Shown: piece by piece, positions 29,261 through 38,773 of the stretch
Layout: each line of letters starts with the position of its first letter
Position numbering within the stretch: the stretch's first letter is position 1
DNA from: an uncultured Pseudomonadales bacterium
Lineage (GTDB): Bacteria > Pseudomonadota > Gammaproteobacteria > Pseudomonadales > Azotimanducaceae
Reading direction: 5' to 3'
Assembly: GCA_951813515.1 (NCBI GenBank)
Contig: OX638346.1
Span: 2,535,617 to 2,599,616, forward strand
Length of the DNA: 64,000 bases
The notes under the pieces: generated by a model
Database searches by the model: none
Seen by the model: only the letters and a program-made list of their open reading frames with translations
Told to the model about the DNA's origin: nothing
Made by a program: the position numbers and the translations under genes

Positions 29261-30705
29261 CGCAACTCGTTGAGACCGCCAAGCGGGACTTGTGGGAGGC
29301 GGGCGAAATTGGCGAGCAGGACGTATCCCGTCTGATCGGACGGCTCATGCATCGACAGGTGGATGCGGGTGAACTGTTCTTCCAGCAGAGGCGCCTGGAG
29401 TCCTGGACGCTTGAGGACGGGATCGTCAAGGACGGGGCCTTCAGCGTCGATCGGGGGGTGGGAGTGCGTGCCGTCAGCGGCGAGAAGACAGGGTTCGCCT
29501 ACGCTGACGACATCGTCCTGCCTGCGCTGGGCAAGGCTGCGGATGCGGCGCGCACGATCGCCCGTACCGGAGGTGACGGCTCGATTCAGGCCTACCGTAG
29601 GCGCGATGTGACGCCGCGCTACTCGGACATCGATCCCCTGGCGTCGTTCTCGGATCGTGACAAGGTGGCGCTTCTCGGGCGCACGGATGCATTCGCGCGC
29701 GGGCTGGACCCCTGCGTCAAGCAGGTGACGGCACGTCTTGCCGCAAGCTTTGAGACAAACCTCGTGGTAGGCAGCGACGGCACTTTCGCGGGCGACGTGC
29801 GCCCGCTGGTGCGCTTCGACGTTTCCGTGATCGTCGAGAGGGATGGCCGACGAGAACGCGGTTTCGCGGGGGGAGGCGGGCGTCACGATTTCTCCTGGAT
29901 CCTGTCCGACGACGCGGATGAGGAAACGCGGAAATATGCGCGCGAGGCGGTGCGGCAGGCGCTCGTGAATCTCGACGCCGTGGACGCGCCGGCAGGTTCG
30001 ATGCCGGTGGTTCTCGCCCCGGGGTGGGCCGGGGTGCTGCTGCATGAAGCCGTTGGGCATGGCCTGGAGGGGGACTTCAATCGAAAGGGGACATCCGCCT
30101 ATGCGGGAAGGATGGGCGAGAAAGTGGCGTCAGACCTGTGCACGGTCGTCGATGACGCGACGATGGAGGCCAGGCGCGGATCGCTCAATCTCGACGACGA
30201 AGGCACGCCGGGCCAGCGCACCGTGCTCATCGAAAACGGTGTGCTCAAGGGATACATGCAGGACAAGCTCAACGCGCGCCTGATGCAAATGGCGCCCACG
30301 GGCAATGGGCGCAGGGAATCCTACGCTTGCCTGCCCATGCCACGAATGACGAACACTCTATTGTTGTCGGGAGGGTCCGATCCGGAGGAGATCATCGCCA
30401 GTGTCGGTGATGGAGTGTATGCCGTCAGCTTCGGAGGCGGGCAGGTGGACATCACGTCCGGACGGTTCGTCTTCTCTGCCACGGAGGCCTACAGGATCGA
30501 GAACGGCAGGATCGCGTCGCCGATCAGGGGAATGAGCCTGGTGGGCAGCGGGCCTGAAGTCATGACCCGGGTGTCGATGGTCGGCAACGACCTGGCGCTC
30601 GATCAGGGCATAGGCACCTGCGGAAAGGAGGGACAGACCGTGCCCGTCGGGGTCGGGCAACCGACGGTCAAGATCGACGAGATCACCGTCGGCGGCACCG
30701 CCTGA
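29257..30705 (+). CDS. tldD: Metalloprotease TldD
   Basis: 482 residues, GTG start overlapping the yhdP stop. The zinc-binding motif is [11 protein letters not shown] (HExxxH) at about residue 265. C-terminal TldD block includes [16 protein letters not shown] and [18 protein letters not shown]. TldD forms a heterodimer with TldE/PmbA that degrades unfolded peptides and matures some microcins; the partner gene follows directly. Confidence 0.95.
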   Translation: MTQLVETAKRDLWEAGEIGEQDVSRLIGRLMHRQVDAGELFFQQRRLESWTLEDGIVKDGAFSVDRGVGVRAVSGEKTGFAYADDIVLPALGKAADAARTIARTGGDGSIQAYRRRDVTPRYSDIDPLASFSDRDKVALLGRTDAFARGLDPCVKQVTARLAASFETNLVVGSDGTFAGDVRPLVRFDVSVIVERDGRRERGFAGGGGRHDFSWILSDDADEETRKYAREAVRQALVNLDAVDAPAGSMPVVLAPGWAGVLLHEAVGHGLEGDFNRKGTSAYAGRMGEKVASDLCTVVDDATMEARRGSLNLDDEGTPGQRTVLIENGVLKGYMQDKLNARLMQMAPTGNGRRESYACLPMPRMTNTLLLSGGSDPEEIIASVGDGVYAVSFGGGQVDITSGRFVFSATEAYRIENGRIASPIRGMSLVGSGPEVMTRVSMVGNDLALDQGIGTCGKEGQTVPVGVGQPTVKIDEITVGGTA

Positions 30706-30708
30706 AGC

Positions 30709-32046
30709 ATGGACTCCGTGGACATCGGCGATCTGGAATCCGATCTCAAGGGACTCGTCGGCGACATCCTCGACGAAGCGAAAAGGCAGGGGGCCACGGC
30801 GGCGGAGGTCTCCGTGGGCGACGACGAGGGACTGACCGTGCTAGTGCGCCAGCGCGACATCGAAACCATCGAGTTCAGCCAGGATCGCGGTTTCGGCATC
30901 ACGGTGTACGTGGGCGCCCGCAAGGGCACGGCCACTACCTCGGACAGCAGGCCCGACGCGGTGCGCGCCACGGTGCGCGCAGCCCTCGGCATCGCGCGTC
31001 ACACCGAAGAGGACGACTGCAATGGTCTTGCCGACCCGGAGAGAATGGCGCGGCATCTGCCCGACCTCGATCTGCATCACCCGTGGTCCGCGGATGCCGA
31101 CGCGCTTCGGGACCTGGCGCTCGAAACCGAAGCCGCCGCGCTGGACTACGACGATCGGATAGTCAATTCCGAGGGCGCGGAGGTTTCGACGCAGCGTTCC
31201 TGCCGCGTCTACGGCAACACCCACGGCTTCGTCGGCGCCGTGACGGGGACGCGGCATGGGGTCCACTGCGCAGTCCTCGCTTCGGAAGATTCGGGCATGG
31301 AGAGGGATCACTGGTACAGCGTGACCCGCGACCCGGCAGACCTGGAGGACAATGTGGGTGTCGGCAGGGAGGCTGCCAAGCGCGCCTTGGCCAGACTGGG
31401 CACGAGGCCAATAAAGACCGGCAAATGGCCGGTGCTGTTCAGCCCGCGCATGGCGGCCGGTCTGATCGGGCACCTCATGGGCGCCATAAGCGGCGCCGCC
31501 CTGTACCGTCGCGCGTCGTACCTGACGGATTCACTCGGCAAGCAGGTCGCGGCGAACGCGGTAACCCTCTCGGAACACCCGCACCTGCCCAAGGCGCTCG
31601 GCAGCGCAGGTTTCGATGGCGACGGCGTCGCCACCGGCAGCAAGGCGTTTGTGCAGAACGGGTGCCTGGAACGCTATGTCCTCGGTTCCTACTCGGCCCG
31701 GCGCCTGGGACTGGAGACCACCGGCAACGCGGGTGGCGTGTTCAATCTCCGATTGGAGACCGATACGGTTTGCCCGGCGGCGCTCATGCGGGAGATGGGA
31801 ACCGGCCTCGTCGTAACCGAACTGATGGGCCAGGGGGTCGACATCGTCTCGGGACACTATTCGCGCGCTGCGGCGGGCATTTGGATCGAAGACGGCGAAC
31901 CGGCGTATCCGGTGGAGAAGGTGACCATCGCGTCGACGCTCGACGACATGTTCCACGGCATCGTCGCCGCCGGCGATGACGTCGATCGCCGCGGCAATAT
32001 CCACACGGGATCCATACTGGTCCAGTCCATGACCGTGGCGAGCTGA
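30709..32046 (+). CDS. pmbA: TldE/PmbA, non-catalytic partner of TldD
   Basis: 445 residues. Same fold as TldD but without the HExxxH zinc site, as in all PmbA proteins. Hallmarks: FSQDRGFGITVYVGARKGTA, the VLFSPRMAAGLIGHLMGAISG block in place of the protease helix, and the C-terminal STLDDMFHGIVAAGDDVDRRG. It starts 3 nt after tldD and ends 7 nt from the convergent ptsO gene, leaving no room for a separate terminator. Confidence 0.95.
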   Translation: MDSVDIGDLESDLKGLVGDILDEAKRQGATAAEVSVGDDEGLTVLVRQRDIETIEFSQDRGFGITVYVGARKGTATTSDSRPDAVRATVRAALGIARHTEEDDCNGLADPERMARHLPDLDLHHPWSADADALRDLALETEAAALDYDDRIVNSEGAEVSTQRSCRVYGNTHGFVGAVTGTRHGVHCAVLASEDSGMERDHWYSVTRDPADLEDNVGVGREAAKRALARLGTRPIKTGKWPVLFSPRMAAGLIGHLMGAISGAALYRRASYLTDSLGKQVAANAVTLSEHPHLPKALGSAGFDGDGVATGSKAFVQNGCLERYVLGSYSARRLGLETTGNAGGVFNLRLETDTVCPAALMREMGTGLVVTELMGQGVDIVSGHYSRAAAGIWIEDGEPAYPVEKVTIASTLDDMFHGIVAAGDDVDRRGNIHTGSILVQSMTVAS

Positions 32047-32053
32047 AGCGGCG

Positions 32054-32341
32054 CTACTGCTCTTCGCCGAAACGGTCTGCGATCAAAGCCGAGATCGCCT
32101 CGAAAGCGTCTTCCTCCTCGTCGCCGCTGGTCCGCAGCGTCAGGACAGTCCCCTGGCCGGCGGCGAGCATCATCACCTTCATGATGCTCTTGGCGTCCAC
32201 GCTTTTGTCTTCCACGCAGAGTTCGATGCTGCAGGTGAACGTCTTCGCGAGGTTGACGAGCTTCGCGGCGGCGCGGGCATGAAGCCCCAACGCGTTGACG
32301 ATGACGACCTGACCATCGGTCACGGCGCTTGCTCCGAGCAC
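32054..32341 (-). CDS. ptsO: HPr-family phosphocarrier NPr
   Basis: 95 residues, GTG start. The phosphorylatable His is in NALGLHARAAAKLV and the second HPr signature is KSIMKVMMLAAGQGT. In the nitrogen PTS it passes phosphate from EI-Ntr to EIIA-Ntr, encoded just upstream. rapZ, usually between ptsN and ptsO, is absent: the gap is only 39 nt. Confidence 0.92.
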   Translation of the reverse strand: MLGASAVTDGQVVIVNALGLHARAAAKLVNLAKTFTCSIELCVEDKSVDAKSIMKVMMLAAGQGTVLTLRTSGDEEEDAFEAISALIADRFGEEQ

Positions 32342-32380
32342 GTGGTCCTGGTCACGAAGAATCTCGAAGCATCGATCCGT

Positions 32381-32851
32381 TCACGCCGCGACCGCGCCAT
32401 CGACCATGGCCATCACTTCCCGGAACAATGCGGGACTGTCCTGGGCACGGCGCAGACGCATCGGGTTCTCCGGCTCGGTCAGCAGGCTGACCAAAGCGCC
32501 GAGGATGTCGAGGTGGTCCTGGGCGGCATCGCGGGGCACGACCAGCGTGAACATCAGGTCGACGCGACGGTCGTCGGGCGCGTCGAAATCGATGGGCTGA
32601 GCGAGGCGGATAAAGGCGGCGAGGGGCTGTTCGCACTGCATTCGGCAATGCGGAACCGCGATGCCGCCGCCAAGCCCGGTACTGCCCAGGCGTTCGCGCG
32701 CGAGCAGTTCGCGCAGAAGCTGCCTGGCATCCAGGTGGGGCTCGCGTTCCGCGATGATCTGCGCCGCCTGTTCAAGCGCTGCTTTCTTGGATGCGGCGCG
32801 CACGTCGGCGCGGGTGCAGTCGGCATGGAGAACGTTGCGAAGGTCGATCAT
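32381..32851 (-). CDS. ptsN: Nitrogen-regulatory PTS EIIA protein
   Basis: 156 residues of the mannitol/fructose EIIA fold. The active-site His is in GGGIAVPHCRM. It is phosphorylated by NPr and regulates potassium transport and other targets rather than moving sugar. In the conserved rpoN-hpf-ptsN-ptsO order. Confidence 0.94.
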   Translation of the reverse strand: MIDLRNVLHADCTRADVRAASKKAALEQAAQIIAEREPHLDARQLLRELLARERLGSTGLGGGIAVPHCRMQCEQPLAAFIRLAQPIDFDAPDDRRVDLMFTLVVPRDAAQDHLDILGALVSLLTEPENPMRLRRAQDSPALFREVMAMVDGAVAA

Positions 32852-32881
32852 TGCAATTGGTCCGAAGTCATGCGAGCCGGG

Positions 32882-33184
32882 TCACACCGCCCTGGTGCGG
32901 TGGTCGGCCGTCTTCTCCTTGTGCTTCAGCACCTGGCGATCGAGCTTGCTGGACAACGCATCGATGGCGGCGTAGAGGTCCGCATCGTCCGCACTGGCGA
33001 AGAGCTCGGTTCCGTGGGCGTGCACCGTTGCTTCCGCCCGCTGCACCAGCTTGTCGACGGACAGGACCACGCGGACATTGGTGATGTGGTCGTAGTGACG
33101 TTCCAGGCGTCCGATCTTGTTGACCACGTAGGCCCGAATGGGATCGGTGATTTCGAGGTGATGTCCGGAAATGTTCAGTTGCAT
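32882..33184 (-). CDS. hpf: Ribosome hibernation-promoting factor, short form
   Basis: 100 residues, so the short HPF form without the dimerisation tail. Begins MQLNISGHHLEITDPIRAYVV and contains the AEATVHAHGTELFASADDADLYAAIDAL stretch that binds the 30S decoding site. It helps make 100S or inactive 70S ribosomes in stationary phase. Located 100 nt after rpoN on the same strand. Confidence 0.94.
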   Translation of the reverse strand: MQLNISGHHLEITDPIRAYVVNKIGRLERHYDHITNVRVVLSVDKLVQRAEATVHAHGTELFASADDADLYAAIDALSSKLDRQVLKHKEKTADHRTRAV

Positions 33185-33284
33185 GAAGACTCCCTATGGG
33201 GTGGATTGCCGACGGTTGAGCGCAATGGGCAGGTCGGGCTGGATTCGGGTGGGGCACGGGCCTGGAGAGTGGTTGTCAAGGCAA

Positions 33285-34763
33285 TCAGACCAGTCTCTTG
33301 CGGGCGTTGGAAGACGGTATCGCCATGGATTCACGGTACTTGGCGACGGTCCGGCGAGCCACGTCGATGTTGCGTTCCGCCAGCATGGACGCGATCCGGC
33401 TGTCGCTCAATGGCCGGTTTGGATTCTCGCCGGCGACGACTTTCCTGATCAATGCGCGGATGGCGGTACTTGATATTTCCCCGCCTGTCGCCGTGGCGAC
33501 GTGGCTCGAGAAGAAATACTTCAACTCGAATATCCCCCGCGGAGTTCGCATGTACTTGCGCGTCGTCACGCGCGAAATCGTCGATTCGTGCATGCCTATG
33601 GCGCTCGCGATATCTGCGAGTACGAGGGGCTTCATCGCCTCTTCCCCGTGGTCCAGGAATCCTCTCTGGCGTTCGACGATTTCGGTCGCCACCTTGAGCA
33701 GGGTTTCGTTGCGGTTCTGAAGGCTTTTCAGAAACCAGCGGGCATCCTGAAGGTTGTTGCGCAGAAACGTGTTGTCGTCGCTGGAGTCCGCACGTCGCAC
33801 GAGACCGGCGTAGGCGTCGTTGATGCGCAGCCTCGGCACGGAATCGCCGTTGAGCTCCACCAGCCAGCGCCCGTTGTCCTTGCTGACGAAGACGTCGGGC
33901 TCGATGTACTCGCAGTCGAAGTCTCCGACCGCCGCCCCGGGTCGCGGATTCAGTGAACGAATCAGTTCGATGGCTCGCCTCAGCGCTTCCACGTCGAGTT
34001 TACAAGCGCGTGCGAGGGCGTTGAAATCGCTCCCAGCGAGCCGCTCGAAATGCCCGGAGACCAGGTTGATTGCGTCGTCCCTGTAGGCGGTGTCCGGCGG
34101 TAATTGGTCGAGTTGCAGGAGGAGACATTCCTGCAGGTCCCTTGCGCCGACTCCGACCGGTTCGAACTGCTGCACGAGCGCCAGTGCTGCCTCCACTTCG
34201 TCGGCAGAGATGCCCGGAGGATCGAATGCGTCGGCGAGAGACTCGACGATATCCTCGAGATCCACCTGCAGCATGCCGTCGGCGTCGATGGCTTCGACGA
34301 TCGCTGCCGCGACGAGTTTCCCCCGGGCTGTCATTGGCGCGAGATTCAATTGCCACAGGAGGTGGTCGGTGAGGGACTCGGCGGCGGGGTTGTCGAACTC
34401 CATGCCATCGGGCAGAGCCGGTCCGGTCGGAGCGGACGGCGCCTGGTAGACGTCGTCCCAACTGGTGTCGACCGGGAGTTCCTCGGGAATGCCGACATCT
34501 ACCACGAAGTCGTCTGCCTCATCTTCTGGGGGCGACGGTGGATCTTCACGGCGTTCCCACTCGGGATCGCTACCCAGGTCCTCTGCCGGGACATCGACAG
34601 TGTCGTCATCCTCCGCAAGTTCGAGCATTGGATTTGTTTCGACAGCTTCCCGTATCTCGAGGTTCAACTCCATCGCCGAGAGTTGCATCAGGCGTATCGC
34701 CTGTTGCAACTGCGGCGTCATCGCCATTTGTTGGCCGAGCCTGAGGGACAGGGACTGTTTCAT
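33285..34763 (-). CDS. rpoN: RNA polymerase sigma-54 factor
   Basis: 492 residues. Region I activator-interacting segment at the start (MKQSLSLRLGQQMAMTPQLQ, followed by a Gln-rich helix), acidic region II (EDDDTVDVPAEDLG...), core-binding region, and the RpoN box ARRTVAKYRE near residue 470. It needs AAA+ activators to open promoters. Follows lptB by 32 nt, as in most gammaproteobacteria. Confidence 0.96.
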   Translation of the reverse strand: MKQSLSLRLGQQMAMTPQLQQAIRLMQLSAMELNLEIREAVETNPMLELAEDDDTVDVPAEDLGSDPEWERREDPPSPPEDEADDFVVDVGIPEELPVDTSWDDVYQAPSAPTGPALPDGMEFDNPAAESLTDHLLWQLNLAPMTARGKLVAAAIVEAIDADGMLQVDLEDIVESLADAFDPPGISADEVEAALALVQQFEPVGVGARDLQECLLLQLDQLPPDTAYRDDAINLVSGHFERLAGSDFNALARACKLDVEALRRAIELIRSLNPRPGAAVGDFDCEYIEPDVFVSKDNGRWLVELNGDSVPRLRINDAYAGLVRRADSSDDNTFLRNNLQDARWFLKSLQNRNETLLKVATEIVERQRGFLDHGEEAMKPLVLADIASAIGMHESTISRVTTRKYMRTPRGIFELKYFFSSHVATATGGEISSTAIRALIRKVVAGENPNRPLSDSRIASMLAERNIDVARRTVAKYRESMAIPSSNARKRLV

Positions 34764-34795
34764 TCGGCGACTAGCGATTCTCCCAGGCTTGCACT

Positions 34796-35557
34796 CTACA
34801 GCTTGAACCGCTCTCCAAGGTATACGCTCCTCACGGTCTCGTCGGATAGTATGGCGTCGGCGTCCCCCGCCGCAATGACGTGCCCGTCGTTGACGATGTA
34901 GGCGCGGTCGCAGATGTCGAGGGTTTCCCTGACGTTGTGGTCGGTGATGAGTACGCCGATCCGTCGTTGCGCCAGGTCGCGGATCTCTTCCTTGATGGCG
35001 GCAACGGAGATGGGGTCGACTCCGGAGAAGGGCTCGTCGAGCAGCATGAAAGTGGGCTCTGTGGCAAGTGCCCGGGCGATCTCGACGCGGCGTCGCTCTC
35101 CGCCCGACAACTGTTCGCCCATGGCGTCATGGACGTCGTTCAGGCGAAACTCGTCCAGCAGGCGATCGACGAGCTGGCGCCTCGATCGCCGGTTCAGATC
35201 CCGGCGCAGTTCGGCGACGGCCTTCAGGTTGTCTCTCACGGACAGCTTTCGGAACACGCTCGCTTCCTGCGGCAAGTAACCGATTCCCGCGCGTGCCCGC
35301 ACATGCATCGGGGCGCTGCCCAGGTCCGCGCCGTCGAGAAGGATCGATCCGGCATCCATCCGTACCAATCCGACGATCATGTAGAAGCAGGTGGTCTTGC
35401 CCGCGCCGTTGGGTCCGAGCAGCCCTACGATTTCTCCGCTGGACAGCGAAAGGTCCAGCCCTTCGACAACGTTTCGGCCGCGGTAGCGCTTTGTCAGGTT
35501 GGTCGCCGAGAGTTGGGAGCAGCGCCCTGAGTTCTGTCCGGGGGGAGAGGTGGACAC
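34796..35557 (-). CDS. lptB: LPS export ATPase LptB
   Basis: 253 residues, GTG start. Walker [10 protein letters not shown], signature LSGGERRR, Walker [14 protein letters not shown], and switch His in [11 protein letters not shown]. It powers LPS extraction with LptFG and LptC. The first 18 residues ([14 protein letters not shown]...) are longer than usual. It starts 3 nt after the lptA stop. Confidence 0.95.
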   Translation of the reverse strand: MSTSPPGQNSGRCSQLSATNLTKRYRGRNVVEGLDLSLSSGEIVGLLGPNGAGKTTCFYMIVGLVRMDAGSILLDGADLGSAPMHVRARAGIGYLPQEASVFRKLSVRDNLKAVAELRRDLNRRSRRQLVDRLLDEFRLNDVHDAMGEQLSGGERRRVEIARALATEPTFMLLDEPFSGVDPISVAAIKEEIRDLAQRRIGVLITDHNVRETLDICDRAYIVNDGHVIAAGDADAILSDETVRSVYLGERFKL

Positions 35558-35560
35558 GGG

Positions 35561-36508
35561 CTATGCGCCTTCGGCCTGCGGGGGAACTTCCCCCACGTTG
35601 TTGTTTTCTTGTGGGTGCCCCACAGCCGGTGCCTTCGGCTCCGTCTCTCTTCTTGTGAGGGGTGCCCCCTCGCGCTCCCTGGCTGAGGGCTCCGCCCCGG
35701 CCCCGCTCGTCGCCCGTGGATCAACCGCCCCGGGTCGCTGGCGCTCCCCGGAGGCGTTTGTTGCATGCGAGGGGACGCCCCTCGCGCTCCCCGGCTGAAG
35801 GCTGTTTTCATGCGAGGGGACGCCCCTCGCGCTCCCCGGCTGAAGGCTGTTTTCATGCGAGGGGACACCCCTCGCGCTCCCCGGCTGAGGGCTCTCCGGC
35901 TGGAGGATCATTTCGACGCCGTCTTTTTCGCCGAAGGCCTCCACTTTGCCCTGGTGCAGGTCGTACCTGATGACGTCGCCCCGAAACTCGTCGCTACCGC
36001 GCGAAAGCCAGGCGCGTCCGTTCAGCTCGATCTGGTTGTCTTCGGGGCGGTAGATGATGTTCGTCGCGCGGGCCTCGACGAAGTCGGCGCCGGGTTCGAG
36101 CTGTTGGCGGTAGCGCGCGGGGTCCCCCTCGGCGCTGATCAGGGTGATCCGGTCGCCAACCCTCTCGAAGACGACCCGGTGCGCCTCCAGGCGCATCGAA
36201 CCCTGGTCGATTTGCACGGAACCTGTGGCGACCACGCGCTTGGTCGGGGAGTCGGAGGATGCGTCATCGGCAGGCGAGACACTTCCCCCGACAAGGTCCC
36301 CTTCCACGTTGTCGGCGCGGAAGTGGATCGGCTGCTCAGAGTCCTCCGGCAACCCGCGGACGTCCGCTGTGGAGGCAAACACCAGCAGCGCGAACCAGAA
36401 AGGTCCGAACCGCCTGAAATCTCTCGTGCGCGTCAGAGCACCCGATTCCGTCGTGGCTCGACGACGACGTGGACCCGTTGGGCTGGTCCCGATAGCAGCT
36501 TCACCCAT
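35561..36508 (-). CDS. lptA: LPS transport periplasmic protein LptA with a repeat-derived C-terminal tail
   Basis: 315 residues, against about 185 for E. coli LptA. The real LptA (OstA) domain is about residues 55-200 (IHFRADNVEGDLVGG, QGSMRLEAHRVVFER, NIIYRPEDNQIELNGRAWL). From about residue 201 onward the protein is encoded by palindromic-repeat DNA: three PGSARGVPSHENSLQ-like units, then a stretch nearly identical to the insert in YhdP. The ATG at 36508 lies inside lptC and gives about 28 residues before a signal-like helix (FGPFWFALLVFAS); a CTG overlapping the lptC stop (36436) is an alternative start. LptA bridges LPS across the periplasm; whether the tail is tolerated, cleaved or functional is unknown. 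Confidence 0.88.
   Translation of the reverse strand: MGEAAIGTSPTGPRRRRATTESGALTRTRDFRRFGPFWFALLVFASTADVRGLPEDSEQPIHFRADNVEGDLVGGSVSPADDASSDSPTKRVVATGSVQIDQGSMRLEAHRVVFERVGDRITLISAEGDPARYRQQLEPGADFVEARATNIIYRPEDNQIELNGRAWLSRGSDEFRGDVIRYDLHQGKVEAFGEKDGVEMILQPESPQPGSARGVPSHENSLQPGSARGVPSHENSLQPGSARGVPSHATNASGERQRPGAVDPRATSGAGAEPSAREREGAPLTRRETEPKAPAVGHPQENNNVGEVPPQAEGA
35626..35905. repeat. Dispersed palindromic repeat array inside lptA
   Basis: Three direct 45-bp units (35766-35810, 35811-35855, 35856-35900), each with the stem-loop GCGAGGGG-ACG-CCCCTCGC (ACA loop in the third) then GCTCCCCGGCTGAAGGCTG. A fourth, diverged copy lies at about 35653-35692. Between them, GGGTCGCTGGCG... is also shared with the 55.4-kb copy. 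All are read through by lptA on the minus strand. Confidence 0.92.
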
Positions 36509-37032
36509 CCGCGTTCCATATCGGCCTCGAATCCTGCGGCCGTCGTCCTGCTGCCGGAAGTCTCGATCATAACAGCATGATCCGTCCGGGCGTATTGGCG
36601 CGCTGGATAGACATCGAGCTCGGTCGTCGTCAATGAGAATCGCTGCCCGTCGTCATGCTGTCGCGTGAGCTCCACATTGTCGCTTAGGCGCAGGTGTTCG
36701 TCCCTTGCGCCGTCTTTCGTGGACGCTTGCCGGAGCTCTCCGAGCGAGGCGTTCGCCATCCAGGGCGGACCGGATTCCTGATGCAGCCGCATGGTCGGAT
36801 TCTCGAAATACGTGACGCTGCGTTCTTCGAACTGCCTGATCCGGTCGGCCTCGAGGCGGTAGCGAACGCCGCCGTCGGCGCCGAACCTGGTGATGGCCGC
36901 GCCCTCCATGTAGATGTCGGGCTCGTCCGCCAGCTCCGGCGGCAACGGGGGCGGCGTTCGTTCGCCGGAGTACATGTAGACCAGGGTCAGCACCAGCGCG
37001 GATATGGCAGCGGCGGTGAACCGACGGGTCAT
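36433..37032 (-). CDS. lptC: LPS export protein LptC
   Basis: 199 residues. N-terminal membrane anchor (FTAAAISALVLTLVYMYSG) and a periplasmic beta-jellyroll with YMEGAAITRFGADGGVRYRLEADRI and the ATQFxxx-like ATTAAGFEADMERGWVKLL end. It passes LPS from LptBFG to LptA. The start overlaps the kdsC stop by 4 nt. Confidence 0.92.
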   Translation of the reverse strand: MTRRFTAAAISALVLTLVYMYSGERTPPPLPPELADEPDIYMEGAAITRFGADGGVRYRLEADRIRQFEERSVTYFENPTMRLHQESGPPWMANASLGELRQASTKDGARDEHLRLSDNVELTRQHDDGQRFSLTTTELDVYPARQYARTDHAVMIETSGSRTTAAGFEADMERGWVKLLSGPAQRVHVVVEPRRNRVL

Positions 37033-37631
37033 CTCGGCAAGGCGCCTGCCGCGGTCAGGGCGGACTCCCAGAGGCCTTTGGCGATCAGGATGAGATGACA
37101 GATTTCGCGCACGGCGCCGGCGCCACCGGCGGTCGTCGTGACGTAGTCCGCGCGGGCGGCGACTTCCGGGTGGGCCTCGGGAACTGATAGCCGCATGCCG
37201 ACGCGGGCGAACAGCGCCAGGTCGGGTATATCGTCTCCGGCGTGGGCCATCCGTTTTGCCGCGATGCCGGATGCACTGCAGAGCGCGTCCAGGGCGTTCG
37301 TCTTGTCCTCGACGCCCTGGTAGGCATAGGCGATACCGAGTTCGGACGCGCGTCTCGCCGTGGCTTCGGACTTCCGACCAGTAATGATGGCGACCGGGAC
37401 GCCCGCCGCTTGCAGCATCTTGATGGCGGCGCCGTCCTGCGCGTAGAAGGCCTTCATTCCGGAACCTCCGCCCGGAGAGCGGGAAGGCGTGTTGTCCGAG
37501 ACGTCGCCGGAATCCTCGTAGTAAAGGTGTCCGTCGGTCATCACGCCGTCCACATCCAGGATGAGAAGGTCGACGCCGCGCGCCAGGTCGAGCGCGGACG
37601 GGGAAAACACTTCGGCGCCGGGGTGAGTCAT
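37029..37631 (-). CDS. kdsC: 3-deoxy-D-manno-octulosonate 8-phosphate phosphatase KdsC with an insert
   Basis: 200 residues from the ATG at 37631, which overlaps the yrbG stop (ATGA). HAD phosphatase motif I is LILDVDGVMTDG (Asp26, Asp28); motif II/III residues are in IITGRKS and GDDIPDLALF. It makes KDO for LPS. Where family members have a short turn (for example GNNGEELKAF in E. coli), this protein has about 16 extra residues (43-58, DVSDNTPSRSPGGGSG) before MKAF. The insert resembles PSRSPAEG, one reading of the dispersed repeat. kdsD, often adjacent, is absent. Confidence 0.92.
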   Translation of the reverse strand: MTHPGAEVFSPSALDLARGVDLLILDVDGVMTDGHLYYEDSGDVSDNTPSRSPGGGSGMKAFYAQDGAAIKMLQAAGVPVAIITGRKSEATARRASELGIAYAYQGVEDKTNALDALCSASGIAAKRMAHAGDDIPDLALFARVGMRLSVPEAHPEVAARADYVTTTAGGAGAVREICHLILIAKGLWESALTAAGALPR

Positions 37632-38587
37632 GCCTGGGTATACAGCAGCGTGTTGTAGCCGATCCAGCTCAGGATCATGACGCAACCCTCGAAGCGGGTG
37701 ATGATCGGCCGCGAGCCGAATCCGTAGGCGAACAGTACGAGCAGCAGGGTCAATGCCGCCATGGTGCCGAAGTCGCGCCACAACACCTGGGTTTCGAAGC
37801 CCACGGGGTTGATCAGCGCCGGTACCGCGAGTACCGCGACTATATTGAGGATGTTCGAGCCGACCACGTTACCGATGGCGATGTCCGGATGGCCCTTGAT
37901 CGCCGCAGCGAGGGTCGCGGCGAGTTCCGGCAGACTGGTGCCGATCGCGATGACCGTCAGGCCGATGATCAGTTCGCTCACGCCAAGGTACTCCGCGACT
38001 TCCGTCGCCGCCCAGACGAGCGTCTGTGCCGACACGAGCAGCACGCCGAGGCCGACGACCAGGTAGACCAGGGCGCGCGCCATCGGCATGTCTTCCAGTT
38101 CCTCCAACTCTTCCTGGATCGAATCCGGTAGCTGCTCAGGTTTCCGTCGCTCCCGCACCAGGCGATGGATGATCAGGCTCAGTCCGGCCAGCAGCAGCAA
38201 GCCGTCGGCGACCCCGAGGTGGAGGTCGTACAGGCACAGCAGGGCGAGCAGGGTCGCACCGATCAGCCAGGGCAGTTCGACTTTCAACACCGAAGCGGCG
38301 AACGGCAGTGGGGCGACGATCGCCGTCACCCCGAGCACCAGGCCGATGTTCGCGATGTTCGATCCGATGGCGTTGCCGATAGCGAGGATGGAGGTGCCTT
38401 CGATGGCCGCTGCGAGCGCCACCAGGATTTCCGGAGCGGATGTGCCGATGGACACGACGGTCAGGCCGATGAGGATCTTGGACGCGCCGAGATTGTTCGC
38501 AGTCGCCGCCGCGCCCGCCACGAAGCGGTCCGCACTCCAGACCAGAGCGATAAAGCCAACGATCAAAGCCAGTACGGGAAGCCACAT
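37628..38587 (-). CDS. yrbG: Ca2+/Na+ antiporter-like membrane protein YrbG
   Basis: 319 residues from the ATG at 38587; a longer open frame upstream is not coding. Two homologous halves each carry the cation-exchanger alpha repeat: VVSIGTSAPEILVALAAAIEG...AIGNAIGSNIANI and VIAIGTSLPELAATLAAAIKG...AIGNVVGSNILNI, with the key Glu in APE and LPE. About ten membrane helices and an acidic loop (EELEELEDMP) between the halves. Conserved neighbour of the kdsC-lptC genes. Confidence 0.93.
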   Translation of the reverse strand: MWLPVLALIVGFIALVWSADRFVAGAAATANNLGASKILIGLTVVSIGTSAPEILVALAAAIEGTSILAIGNAIGSNIANIGLVLGVTAIVAPLPFAASVLKVELPWLIGATLLALLCLYDLHLGVADGLLLLAGLSLIIHRLVRERRKPEQLPDSIQEELEELEDMPMARALVYLVVGLGVLLVSAQTLVWAATEVAEYLGVSELIIGLTVIAIGTSLPELAATLAAAIKGHPDIAIGNVVGSNILNIVAVLAVPALINPVGFETQVLWRDFGTMAALTLLLVLFAYGFGSRPIITRFEGCVMILSWIGYNTLLYTQA

Positions 38588-38773
38588 AGAAGGATTTCGC
38601 GGAATGGTTGTTCCGTGTGTCTCAAGCATTGCAACATGGCAGTGCTGCGTCAATCCGATGGTCTTGCACCCGCCCGTGAGAACGATGTGTCGGGACATGC
38701 CTGTCCAACGGCCTGCAACCCGTGGCGGCGGCGAGCACCGGACGCGACTTGGCGTGGTAACCTCGGCGCCGTC
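38588..38773. other. Divergent gap between yrbG and ibaG
   Basis: 186 bp that must hold promoters for the leftward yrbG-kdsC-lptCAB-rpoN run and the rightward ibaG-hisD run. No unambiguous promoter pair was found. The mla genes often found here are missing. Confidence 0.3.
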
